Both the position numbers and the translations under genes were made by a program. From the NCBI RefSeq assembly GCF_025562715.2, contig NZ_JAPFCC010000001.1, positions 1,754,501 through 1,818,500 of the forward strand: DNA of 64,000 nt, given 5' to 3'. The DNA is from Endozoicomonas gorgoniicola (GTDB taxonomy: Bacteria; Pseudomonadota; Gammaproteobacteria; Pseudomonadales; Endozoicomonadaceae). Under the pieces are notes generated by a model. That model saw only the letters and a list, made by a program, of their open reading frames with translations. It was not told where the DNA came from and did no database searches. Positions 33,951 to 43,190 of the stretch are shown piece by piece; position 1 is the first letter of the stretch; the number at the start of each line of letters is the position of its first letter.

Positions 33951-34554
33951 ACTGATAAACCCCCGGCTATGCCGGGGAGACTCTCATAGGTTTAACCGTA
34001 GCGACAGTAGCTAACCTTCAGTTTCCGACCAAGAAAATTGAAGGTAAAACCAATGAGAGACTACAAGAGTTTGGCTCATACGCGTTGGGATTGTAAGTAC
34101 CATATTGTCTTTATCCCAAAGAGAAGACGAAAGGTAATCTATGGGAATTTGAGAAAGTTTCTCGGAGAAATATTTCATGAGCTTGCCAGAAGGAAAGGCT
34201 GCAAAATTCTCGAAGGGCATTTGATGTCTGATCATGTTCACATGTGCATCAGTATTCCACCCAAATATCCGGTATCTCATGTCGTTGGATATCTGAAAGG
34301 AAAGTGTGCAATAGAGATTGCGAAAAATTTCAAAGGCAAGCAGCGTAACTTTAACGGAGAGCATTTTTGGGCAAGAGGTTACTTTGTCTCAACAGTAGGA
34401 CTTGATGAAGAAGTGGTTCGGGCATATATCCGAGATCAAGAAAAGAATGATGGAAATAGAGATCAGTATGATCTTGACTGGTAAGCGCCCTTGGGCGCAA
34501 TAAAAGCCCTTAGAGGGCGTAATCTGATAAGCCTCCGGCTATGCCGGAGGTCAG
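33951..34554 (+). mobile_element. IS200/IS605-type insertion sequence (tnpA only)
   Basis: About 604 bp with no inverted terminal repeats, but with subterminal hairpins at both ends: CCCCGGC-TAT-GCCGGGG (33961-33977) and CCTCCGGC-TAT-GCCGGAGG (34532-34550). These are the structures recognised by Y1 transposases. Boundaries were set where removal restores the adhesin frame; the left flank is TTAAC, a plausible target. No target duplication, as expected for this family. Confidence 0.85.
34038..34484 (+). CDS. tnpA: IS200/IS605 Y1 transposase TnpA
   Basis: Encodes 148 residues. It has the HUH motif (DHVHMCISI near residue 68), the typical DCKYHIVFIPKRRRK start, and a catalytic Tyr region near 134 (VVRAYIRDQEK). 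It moves single-stranded DNA by a Tyr-linked intermediate. The length is full. No TnpB partner is present. Confidence 0.93.
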   Translation: MKVKPMRDYKSLAHTRWDCKYHIVFIPKRRRKVIYGNLRKFLGEIFHELARRKGCKILEGHLMSDHVHMCISIPPKYPVSHVVGYLKGKCAIEIAKNFKGKQRNFNGEHFWARGYFVSTVGLDEEVVRAYIRDQEKNDGNRDQYDLDW

Positions 34555-37317
34555 TTAACTATTTCGATGCTCGTTAGAGTGTCTGTTGATCCACTGCCAT
34601 CCAGAACGGATACTGACGTTTCATTCCGAAGAATGCTTATAGAGCCAGTTTCTGAAGAGTAATTCGCCGTATCAGTTCCTGCACCCCCATCCAGAGAGTC
34701 TGCTCCAGCACCTCCAGACAGAGAATCATCGCCTGCTTCACCATTCAGGGTATCGTTACCGATGCCTCCAGACAGAGTGTCACCGTCATCACCACCATTT
34801 AACGTATCATTACCTTCCTCACCATAGAGTTCGTCTTCACCCTTTCCTCCTTGTAGGTGATTAGTCTCATTGTTGCCGGTAAGACGGTCATCGAAACTGG
34901 TGCCGGTCAGGTTTTCTATATTTTTTACAGTGTCACGCTCATTATCACTATTGAGCTTTGTGACTACGCTTTCCCCGTCTCCGTCCGCTAGAGTTGCGAT
35001 AACTCCATCATTGATGTAGTTGCTGTAGTCCGCAGTGTCAGCACCATCCCCACCGTCGAAATAATCATACCCGGAACTGCTTTTGAAAATATCGTTATCT
35101 TCATCACCTTCGAGCCTATCATCGCCAGCCCCGCCTTCGAGCGTGTCGTTGCCAGTTCCGCCTCGCAGAGTATCTTTTCCATCTCCGCCATAAAGCGTAT
35201 CATTACCTTCACCACCGTTCAGAGTATCCTGCCCTGCTCCACCATAGAGTTCGTCGTCGCCCCCATTGCCATTGAGAGTATCATTGTAGGTAATATCATC
35301 ATCAGCAACATCGACGTTGAATTCATCCTTATCATCCCCACCAATTAACGTATCATTACCTTCACCACCGTTCAGGGTATCCTTCCCAGCTCCACCGTAG
35401 AGTTCGTCGTCGCCCTCGTCGCCATTGAGAGTATCAATACCCGCTTCCCCATACAGTTTGTCATTTCCACCTGCGCCGTTGAGGGTATCGTTACCGTCCT
35501 GCCCGTAAAGCTGGTCGTTATTGGTGCTGCCGGTCAGTTCATCACCAAAAGCAGTCCCTTTAACAATTTCAATACTATTGATTTCAGTGTCATTATCTCC
35601 ATAACCATCCGTAGCCGTGCCATTCGTCCCATCTCCAAGGTTCACAATAACCCCGCTGGACAAATCACCCGCCACACTGCCACTGTAATCAAGGGTGTCG
35701 GTGCCGGCTCCGCCATCAATAGTGTCTGCCCCTGGTCCGCCTTTTATGGTGTCATCGCCTGCGCCGGTGCGAATAATGTCATTACCAACCGAAGCATCCA
35801 CCACATCATTACCAGCACCTAAATCAATCACGTCACCATTGTGTAACAAATTAAATACCAGTGCAGACTGACCATTGATTTCACCCTGCAAATCATCAGC
35901 CCCCGTGCCTTCTGTCACATAGGCGGGAACCAGAAAAACCTCGGGTTGGCGAGCCGCTTCTTCAACAAAGCTGACTTCAAAGCGGAGTTCGAATGTTGAT
36001 ACACCTTGTTGGATATTGGTTGGATGGGTAATGGTGAAGGACGATGTTCCTACCGACCAGGATGCGGGGATACCGTTATCAGGATCACCCGCATTAAAAA
36101 TACCATTTTCAATGCTCCAGCCTTCAGGAAGGCTGTAAATGGTGACCCCCTGAACATCTGTTGCCAGGCCTCCGCTGTTAATAGACAACACTCGGCTAAT
36201 GGTTGATGTGGTAAAGTAAGTGCCATTATCTCCGGTAACTGTGATGCCGTCGAAGCCGGAAATCTGGTCAGAATCCGGATAGCTGATGACCTCCCTGTCC
36301 AGTTGAATAGAGTAATCGCTGTTAGTCGCAGATTCTGCAGAGCCACCGCCGCCAATATGGGAGCCAGCTATTGTCTCGACCGAGCCATAGTTGGTCAGGG
36401 AAACGGTGAAATCAAAGCCAGCCCCTGAACCTGGTCCAATACCGGCAGTGGCGGTGACCTCGGGCAGCTCTACTTCCGGTGCGCTGGGAGTAGAAGCAGA
36501 AGAGGACGGTGTATCATTAGGAGATTCCGGACCACCCTGTGCATCCTGAATCGTGATTTTTTCCAGCTTGTTAAACTCGTTGGCAAGCAGCTTCTGGAAC
36601 TCTGAAAGGGTATCAGCACCGGAACCCTGGACATTTTCTTTCAGTTTTCCGATTTCTTCGGCAAAGCTTTTATTAAACGCTGATTCACTGGCCGCTTCCG
36701 GTTGTTGTGCCAGTTCTGGCAATTCCTGAACAGGCTGCTGCTGTGTATCGGTTTCTGGTTTGTCAGGGTACTCTTCCAGCTCGGCCTCTGGTTCTGGCTC
36801 TGGCTGATGTTGTGCGACATGCTGCACATCGACATTCTTATGATGATTAGCTTTAGCGAGAAACTCATCACCATCCAGTACCGTACCATCGGCAAACCTG
36901 AAGCGAACGGGCTGGCCCGTTGCTGTCAATATTCCCCCCATTAATACAGTCAGCTCTGACCCGTCTTCATGGATAATGGCAAAGTCCGGCCCACGGACTT
37001 CCAGACGGACATTCTCCAGAGAGGTATCAATGATGTAATCCTTATTGGCAACAGCGGTTTCAACTCTGGAATCAGGCTTTTGAGGGGCGATCTCTGTAGC
37101 GGCTGACGATTCCGTATCAGGGGATGATTCAGTAGTGTTTTGTTCTTCCATGATGTTGCACAACCTTTAATTATCTGAAACTTTTATGAAACAGTGCCAA
37201 TTCAGGTAGCCACAAAAGAAAGGACTAACCGGGTAACAGGCTTGTTTATTTGCATCGATATTATTCGCATAGTTATTATAGACAGGCGTTGCCCTACCCC
37301 ACCTTGTCAGTAAAACC

Positions 37318-38663
37318 GGTTCCTCGCTGTTTGCTATGGATTTAGTACGGTTATCTGACTGATAATTACCCGCCAAATAAAGTACACAGGTTTCGCAATT
37401 GTTCATGGATGGTAACCAGATTTTCATGCTTGGTCTTGGTTTGCAGGCACCCTGGAAAATAGTTGATCAACACCTCGATACATCCCAGAAGCCCAACCAA
37501 CTCAGACTCAGAGTCAGCGCTGATCGTGGCAGCCTGTTTCCCTGCCCCAAATGTGGTAAGGCTTGCCCGACGCATGACTTTAAGGAACTAACCTGGCAGC
37601 ATCTGAACTTTTTTCAGCATCATTGCTATATCACCGCTAAAGTACCTCGGACAACCTGTGAAGAACACGGCACTCTTCGTGTAAATGTTCCCTGGGCCAG
37701 AGAGAACAGTAAGTTTACCCTTCTTTTTGAACAGGCGTTGCTGTCTCTGGTCAGGGAGATGCCGGTCAAAGCCTGTGCCAAACATATTGGAGTCAATGAC
37801 AAGCGTATATGGCGGGTGATCAAGCATTACGTCAGTCAGGCATTACTGCAAATGGATCTGTCATCTCTGAAGGCTATAGGGCTGGACGAAACGGCCTCAA
37901 AACGAGGTCATAACTATGTTACCGTTTTCATTGATATGGACAGGCACGACAAGCCCGTAATCTTTGCCACCACAGGTAAGGGCAAAGGTACTATTAAGGA
38001 GTTCAGGGCGTTTCTGGAGAAGCATGGAGGCCAGGCAGATAATGTGCTTGAGGTGGTTTGCGATATGTCAAAAGCGTTCTTGGCCGCCGTGAAAGAAGAG
38101 CTGCCGCAAGCCAACGTCACTGTTGACTGGTTCCACGTTGTTCAGCTGTTTACCCGGGCTGTTGACGATGTCCGCAAAGAGGAGCGAAAACTGGGGCAGC
38201 ATCCGAAAAGTTTGCGCTGGGCAGTGCTAAAGAAGGCAGATGGGCCACTTACTGAAAAACAGGTGGAAGCACTTGCCGAACTGGAAAGCAGTGACTTGAA
38301 AACTGGTATAGCATGGCGAATCAAGGAAAAGCTCCGCTGGATCCGGAAGGCCAAAACAGCGCAGGCGGCTCGCTGGAGGTTAACGCATTTCATCAAATAT
38401 GCAAAATCTGAACTGGGAGAGTGTGAAATTCTGGTTCCGGTACGTAAGGCATTATCAACGGTAGAGAGTCACGCTGATAAGATAATACAACGATGGTCTT
38501 CAACCTATACCAATGCTCGCATGGAAGGGCTGAACAGCTTGTTTCAGGCAGCCAGAAGCAGAGCAAGGGGCTATCGAAATACAGGAACTTTTCTGATGAT
38601 GATCTATATGATTGCCAGCCCTGTAGCGGATTTACTGAAATCCATATGAAACGGCGAAGAGCC
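37318..38663 (+). mobile_element. ISL3-family insertion sequence (complete, 1346 bp)
   Basis: Imperfect inverted ends: GGTTCCTCGCTGTTTGCTAT at 37318 and the complement of the right end reading GGCTCTTCGCCGTTTCATAT from 38663. An exact 8-bp target duplication GTAAAACC flanks it (37310-37317 and 38664-38671), the size typical of ISL3. It lies between the adhesin start and the next plus-strand gene, so it may have displaced that gene's promoter. Confidence 0.9.
37399..38649 (+). CDS. ISL3-family transposase
   Basis: Encodes 416 residues. An N-terminal zinc finger (FPCPKCGK near residue 50) precedes the DDE core, with IGLDETASKRGHNYVTV near 160, DMSKAFLAAV near 220 and the final Glu region NARMEGLNSLFQAARSRARG near 375. 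Full length and uninterrupted, so the element may be active. Confidence 0.92.
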   Translation: MFMDGNQIFMLGLGLQAPWKIVDQHLDTSQKPNQLRLRVSADRGSLFPCPKCGKACPTHDFKELTWQHLNFFQHHCYITAKVPRTTCEEHGTLRVNVPWARENSKFTLLFEQALLSLVREMPVKACAKHIGVNDKRIWRVIKHYVSQALLQMDLSSLKAIGLDETASKRGHNYVTVFIDMDRHDKPVIFATTGKGKGTIKEFRAFLEKHGGQADNVLEVVCDMSKAFLAAVKEELPQANVTVDWFHVVQLFTRAVDDVRKEERKLGQHPKSLRWAVLKKADGPLTEKQVEALAELESSDLKTGIAWRIKEKLRWIRKAKTAQAARWRLTHFIKYAKSELGECEILVPVRKALSTVESHADKIIQRWSSTYTNARMEGLNSLFQAARSRARGYRNTGTFLMMIYMIASPVADLLKSI

Positions 38664-38712
38664 GTAAAACCGTTCATGGTTTAGAGTTATATAAAAACCA
38701 GACATAATAAAA

Positions 38713-39381
38713 ATGCTTGAAGAACTACAACAAATAGCACTTGATCAAAATCAAAAACTGATCACTGAGTACCCAAGACAGGAAGGACATGGTGGGCTGC
38801 TGTTTCTGGGGGAAAATTACGCTTCCAGCAATATTCTCTTTTTAGGTCTGGCTCCACTAATCGATGAAGACAGCCAGTTCAATGCCGATCTGTTAACCCA
38901 AAATTTACTGCTTGATGGCTTCTCTACACAGCGTTATTTCAGGAATGCTTCTTTTGCGTTTAAACAGAATAAGCATTTACGACAGCAACTGGAAAGTGCC
39001 ACTTTCTGTTATTGCAGCCCGTTTAAAACAAAAAAATGGACAGAACTGCCATTATCAAGACAGAATCTGTTTCTGGAACATTCACGCCCGATCCTTAACA
39101 CCGTTATGGAGCAGTGCCTTCCAGAATTCCTGATTGTCTCAGGGCAGGATACCGTCGATATTCTGTCAGGCTATTTTGGCGATATATTCACCGACTTTAA
39201 AGAGATTGACCATGTTGATCTGGATCGCTCTCACCGCTGGACTGAGTACCTTCTCAAGATTAATGGCCGCCCTTCCGTCCTGCTGAAAGCTCCTAATTTT
39301 TCTTATGCATCCAACAAGGAAAAGCTGTTTCATCTCAGCAACTGGCTGTTTGAAAAAATCAGTCGATCACCTTACCGCTGA
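38713..39381 (+). CDS. Hypothetical protein, possibly uracil-DNA glycosylase-like fold
   Basis: Encodes 222 residues. The segments NILFLGLAP (near 36), CYCSPFKTKKW and a C-terminal VLLKAPNFSY (near 195) have the spacing seen in the uracil-DNA glycosylase superfamily, but the catalytic motifs are not clear. It is a single-gene unit between an ISL3 element and the convergent valine operon. The function is unproven. Confidence 0.45.
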   Translation: MLEELQQIALDQNQKLITEYPRQEGHGGLLFLGENYASSNILFLGLAPLIDEDSQFNADLLTQNLLLDGFSTQRYFRNASFAFKQNKHLRQQLESATFCYCSPFKTKKWTELPLSRQNLFLEHSRPILNTVMEQCLPEFLIVSGQDTVDILSGYFGDIFTDFKEIDHVDLDRSHRWTEYLLKINGRPSVLLKAPNFSYASNKEKLFHLSNWLFEKISRSPYR

Positions 39382-39413
39382 ATCCGGGTTAACAGCCTCA
39401 TCCCGGTTTTCTG

Positions 39414-40184
39414 TTACCTCGGTTGCATTCTGATACCCCCATCGAGCCGAATGCATTCGCCATTAAGGTAATCATTCTCAACCATAAACTGAGCCAGGTG
39501 GGCGACTTCCTCAGGTTTCCCCAGTCGTTTTGGATTCAGCACACTGTCTGACAGTGATTCAATAAACTCCGGAGACAGGGAGTCAAACATGGGGGTTTTG
39601 ATCAGGCCAGGCATAATGGTATTGCAGCGTATTCTCAGGCTGGCAAGATCACGGGCAACCGGCAGGGTCAGGCCGGCAACGCCTGCTTTGGACGCGCTAT
39701 AGGCAGCCTGCCCCATCTGACCCTCAAATGCCGCAACAGACGCTGTATTTATAATCACGCCACGACCACTTTCCTCTGAGATCAGCTGATTAGCCGCCAT
39801 TTTTACGGCGGCAAGCCGCATAACGTTAAACGTCCCGATCAGGTTAATATCAATCACTTTCCTGAACTGATCCAGGGGAAAAGGTCCCTGCTTACCAACC
39901 GTTCTGGCAGCATCCGCCACGCCGGCAAAATTACAGCAAATATGAATCTGTCCAAATTCCTTACTGGTGATGTCGATGCCTGACTGCACCGATGCCTCGT
40001 TCGTCACATCAACCGGGCAAAAAATAGCGGCACTGCCTAACTGCTCCAGTAACGCTTCCGCTTTTTGACGATTGATATCGAAAACCGCAACCTGTGCGCC
40101 GCCTGCAACAAAACGACGGGCGGTCGCTGCCCCAATGCCTGAAGCACCACCACTGATAATGGCTACTTTATTCTTGAGATCCAC
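39414..40184 (-). CDS. Short-chain dehydrogenase (3-hydroxyacyl-CoA type)
   Basis: Encodes 256 residues of the SDR family. The NAD site SGGASGIGAA is at residues 11-20, NFAG near 90, and the catalytic Ser with YSASK near 165-172. It resembles HSD17B10-like 3-hydroxy-2-methylbutyryl-CoA dehydrogenases of isoleucine degradation. It is the last gene of the valine operon, 64 bases after mmsB. The substrate is inferred from this context. Confidence 0.82.
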   Translation of the reverse strand: MDLKNKVAIISGGASGIGAATARRFVAGGAQVAVFDINRQKAEALLEQLGSAAIFCPVDVTNEASVQSGIDITSKEFGQIHICCNFAGVADAARTVGKQGPFPLDQFRKVIDINLIGTFNVMRLAAVKMAANQLISEESGRGVIINTASVAAFEGQMGQAAYSASKAGVAGLTLPVARDLASLRIRCNTIMPGLIKTPMFDSLSPEFIESLSDSVLNPKRLGKPEEVAHLAQFMVENDYLNGECIRLDGGIRMQPR

Positions 40185-40248
40185 AACGCCACCTTTTTCA
40201 TTGAAGAGTTTTTATTGAAGAGCTTTATTGAAGTGTCTATTTACGTGT

Positions 40249-41130
40249 CTATTTTAGTGCCTGAAGAATACTGGAAAAATCCAGTTTGCCATGACCTTTC
40301 TTTTTATGGGCCATATAAAGATTCCGGGCAGCGCTTCCCATAGGAACAGAAGAGCTGCTTTCTAACGCAGCGGATAGTGCAAGTCCAAGGTCTTTTACCA
40401 TCAGATCCACCATAAAACCGGGCTGGTACTGATGGCTGGAAGGTGCTGCATCCATAACCCCCGGGTAAGGGTTATAGACTTCCAGCGCCCAGTTTCTGCC
40501 CGAACTGGCCAGCATAATGTCTGACAGAACACCGGGGTCAAGTCCGTTGTCAACGCCAAGCTGTAGTGCTTCAGCTGTGCCTGTCATCAATACTGACAGC
40601 AGCATGTTGTTACAGATTTTAGCGGTCTGACCTGCTCCACTGGAACCCGCATGAAACAGATTCTTCCCCATGCCTGCCAGAACCGGCTTTGCCCGGTTAA
40701 AGACTTTCTCTGCACCACCACACATAAAACTCAGGGTGCCAGCTTTCGCGGCAGCAACACCTCCCGACACAGGGGCGTCAATCATATCCAGACCCTGTTC
40801 TGATGCCGCGCTGGCAACCTTCTTTGCAGTCTGGGCATCAATAGTGCTGCAATCAATAATAAGAGGTGAACTTTCAAGACAGGCTAAAAGACCACTGTCC
40901 CCCAGGTAAACCATTTCCACATGCCGACCTGCAGGCAGCATGGTAATCACAAATTCGGCACCATCAGCAGCCGCCAGTGCACTGTCTGCTGCGTTTGCCC
41001 CCTGGTCAGTCAATTGCTGCATCAGATCGCTGACCAGGTCGAAAACGGTCACTTCGTGACCCGCTTCAAGAAGGTTGACAGCCATTGGACCACCCATATT
41101 TCCAAGGCCGATAAAAGCTACCTTTGCCAT
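40249..41130 (-). CDS. mmsB: 3-hydroxyisobutyrate dehydrogenase
   Basis: Encodes 293 residues. It starts AKVAFIGLGNMGGPMAVNLL, the NAD-binding signature of the 3-hydroxyisobutyrate dehydrogenase family. It also has the substrate motif DAPVSGGVAAAKAGTL near 118 and the catalytic Lys region AKICNNMLL near 170. It oxidises 3-hydroxyisobutyrate to methylmalonate semialdehyde, the substrate of the mmsA product encoded in the same operon. Confidence 0.9.
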   Translation of the reverse strand: MAKVAFIGLGNMGGPMAVNLLEAGHEVTVFDLVSDLMQQLTDQGANAADSALAAADGAEFVITMLPAGRHVEMVYLGDSGLLACLESSPLIIDCSTIDAQTAKKVASAASEQGLDMIDAPVSGGVAAAKAGTLSFMCGGAEKVFNRAKPVLAGMGKNLFHAGSSGAGQTAKICNNMLLSVLMTGTAEALQLGVDNGLDPGVLSDIMLASSGRNWALEVYNPYPGVMDAAPSSHQYQPGFMVDLMVKDLGLALSAALESSSSVPMGSAARNLYMAHKKKGHGKLDFSSILQALK

Positions 41131-41189
41131 GATAATTATCCTTTTAGTTCGTTCCTGGTTCAGGGGTTAGGTTCAGGGATTAGGGGGAT

Positions 41190-41978
41190 TCAGGCGTTTT
41201 TCCAGTTCGGCTTACGCTTATCAAGGAATGCCTTAACACCTTCTTGCTGATCCTCAGTATCAAACAGATCAAGGAAGCGTTCGCGCTCCTCTGGCAAAGC
41301 GGCTGCAATGGTTGCATCTCTGGCATGATGTATAAGTTGCTTGCAGTTCGCCACAGCTATCGGGCTCTGTTCTGCCACTTTCGCCGCCAGTGCAAGCGCA
41401 CTGTCCTTTGCCTCACCCGTTGCAACCACCTCTTCAACCAGCCCGATTTGCTCTGCCTGTTGAGCTGCTATACGCTCACCGCACAATATCATGCGCTTTG
41501 CCCAACCCTCTCCAACAAGCCACGGCAGTCGTTGCGTTCCTCCTGCAGCGGGTAGCAACCCTACTTTTGCCTCTGGTAGTGCCAACTGGGCCTGTTCTTC
41601 AGCGATACGAATGTCACAGGCAAGCGCCACCTCCAGCCCCCCTCCCATAGCAAAGCCATTAATGGCGGCAATGGATACACCACGAAATGCTGCCAGTGTC
41701 TCAAAAGCTTTACCAAATGCCCTGGCCATATCCAGTGCAGCCTTCTTATCAGCAGAAGCAAACAGTTTCAGGTCAGCGCCTGCGGAAAAGAATTTCTCTC
41801 CGGCACCGGTGATAACCAGGGCATAAATGCTTCGGTCATTGTTGAGCTTTTCCACCAGCGTGCAAAGCCCGGAAAGGTTTTCCAGATCCCAGGTATTAGC
41901 ACCGGGATTGTCCAGGGTAATCAGCGCAGTATGGTCAATGATGTCCAGTTTAAGCTTGGAAGTCGTACTCTCAATCAT
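41190..41978 (-). CDS. Enoyl-CoA hydratase
   Basis: Encodes 262 residues of the crotonase family. The oxyanion-hole segments FSAGADLKLF (near 65) and AINGFAMGGGLEVALACD (near 105) are present, and the catalytic Glu region LPEAKVGLLPAAGGTQRLP is near 135. In this operon it most likely hydrates methacrylyl-CoA. A dedicated 3-hydroxyisobutyryl-CoA hydrolase is not in the window. The start overlaps the dehydrogenase stop by four bases. Confidence 0.87.
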   Translation of the reverse strand: MIESTTSKLKLDIIDHTALITLDNPGANTWDLENLSGLCTLVEKLNNDRSIYALVITGAGEKFFSAGADLKLFASADKKAALDMARAFGKAFETLAAFRGVSIAAINGFAMGGGLEVALACDIRIAEEQAQLALPEAKVGLLPAAGGTQRLPWLVGEGWAKRMILCGERIAAQQAEQIGLVEEVVATGEAKDSALALAAKVAEQSPIAVANCKQLIHHARDATIAAALPEERERFLDLFDTEDQQEGVKAFLDKRKPNWKNA

Positions 41979-43135
41979 CGTATCACCTCGGCCACATCAT
42001 CCATTAATAAACGACGGCTAATGATCATTCGCATGATTTCATTGGTGCCTTCAAGTATCTGGTGTACCCGGGTATCCCTGACAAACCGTTCCAGAGGATA
42101 TTCACGGATATAGCCATAACCGCCATGAATCTGCAGTGCTTCATTGCAGATGTTGAAGCAGAGATCGGTTGCCAGCCGTTTAGCCATTGAGCAGTAAACA
42201 CCGGCTTCTGCTTCACTGTTATCGAGTTTCCAGGCCGCCAGCCTGACCATCTGCCTTGCAGCCACCAGTTCCGTAGCCATATCAGCCAGCTTGAACTGCG
42301 TCACCTGAAATTCAGCTATCGACTGACCAAACTGTTCCCGATCTCTGCTGTAGCTAATGGAATTGTTCAGGGCAGCCTGAGCCGTGCCAACGGAACAGCT
42401 CGCAATGTTTATACGACCACCGTCCAGTGCCTCCATCGCCATTTTAAAACCCTGCCCCTCTGATCCCAGTCGGTGACTGACAGGCACTTTTACGCCATCA
42501 AAGGTTATCTGTCGTGTAGGCTGACAGTGCCAGCCCATTTTGTCTTCAGCCTTGCCGTAGTGAATATTAGCGCTGTCAGCCGGAATAGCCAGAGCCGTAA
42601 TACCTTTAGCCCCCCTACCGCCGGTTCTGACCATCACGATCAGAATATCCGTTGCCCCGGCACCGCTGATAAAGACCTTGCTGCCATTAACCACGTAATG
42701 GTCACCAACTGCTTTGGCGGAAGTTATCAATGATGCTGCGTCTGAACCTGACCCTGGTTCTGTTAAGCAATAGGAAGCCAGTTTCTGGCCTGAGGTCAGA
42801 TCTGCCCCCCACTGGTCGACTAATGCTTTACTGCCATAGCGACCGATCATATTGGTCGCCATATTGTGGATGGTCATATAAGCGGTCGTGGCCGTACATC
42901 CCTGTGCCAGTTCTTCGAATATCAGACTGGCATCAAGCCGCGACAGGTTCAGTCCACCCGCTTCTTCTGGTGCATACAGCGACATAAAACCAAGATCACC
43001 CGCCTGTCTGAATACCTCGACAGGAAAAATATGGTCTCTGTCCCAGAGCGCTGCACCCGGTGCCAGAACATCCTTCGAAAATGCTCTGGCGGTACTGATA
43101 AAAGCCTGTTGATCATCGCTGAGCGAAAAATCCAT
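41975..43135 (-). CDS. Acyl-CoA dehydrogenase (isobutyryl-CoA type)
   Basis: Encodes 386 residues from the ATG at 43135, chosen because GGGAGG lies five bases upstream; the frame stays open further but the extra residues are shadow sequence of the neighbour. Typical marks are YCLTEPGSGSDAASL (FAD region), the SHRLGSEGQGFKMAM stretch and the C-terminal IHGGYGYIREYPLERFVRD. It oxidises a branched acyl-CoA, probably isobutyryl-CoA, transferring electrons to ETF. Confidence 0.88.
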   Translation of the reverse strand: MDFSLSDDQQAFISTARAFSKDVLAPGAALWDRDHIFPVEVFRQAGDLGFMSLYAPEEAGGLNLSRLDASLIFEELAQGCTATTAYMTIHNMATNMIGRYGSKALVDQWGADLTSGQKLASYCLTEPGSGSDAASLITSAKAVGDHYVVNGSKVFISGAGATDILIVMVRTGGRGAKGITALAIPADSANIHYGKAEDKMGWHCQPTRQITFDGVKVPVSHRLGSEGQGFKMAMEALDGGRINIASCSVGTAQAALNNSISYSRDREQFGQSIAEFQVTQFKLADMATELVAARQMVRLAAWKLDNSEAEAGVYCSMAKRLATDLCFNICNEALQIHGGYGYIREYPLERFVRDTRVHQILEGTNEIMRMIISRRLLMDDVAEVIR

Positions 43136-43190
43136 AGTCCCTCCCACATTAATTGATCTGGAAAGTCCTTCTTTATAGACCTTTTTGTGA

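Larger units (their letters stand above)
33264..37151 (-). pseudogene. RTX adhesin gene (type I secretion substrate), broken
   Basis: The main part (37151 to 34555) starts at an ATG and has a Pro/Glu-rich N-terminal region, a domain at about 230-410 and many Ca-binding RTX nonapeptides (GGDGNDTLNG type) at about 430-840. An IS200-type element ends this frame. Removing 33951-34554 joins SIEIVK to LITGSAGSD in frame. A second break near 33428-33470 separates the RTX part from a C-terminal secretion-signal-like segment in another frame (TLDLKLTQDAINQM), which ends at TAA 33264-33266. As written it cannot make the full adhesin. Confidence 0.82.

Noticed and set aside
34560..35800. Regular short repeats that could suggest a CRISPR array
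   Set aside because: They are the codons of RTX nonapeptides in an open frame, with no constant repeat and unique spacer pattern.
37167..37427. Minus-strand frame upstream of the adhesin
   Set aside because: It crosses the ISL3 boundary and has no ribosome site or domain.
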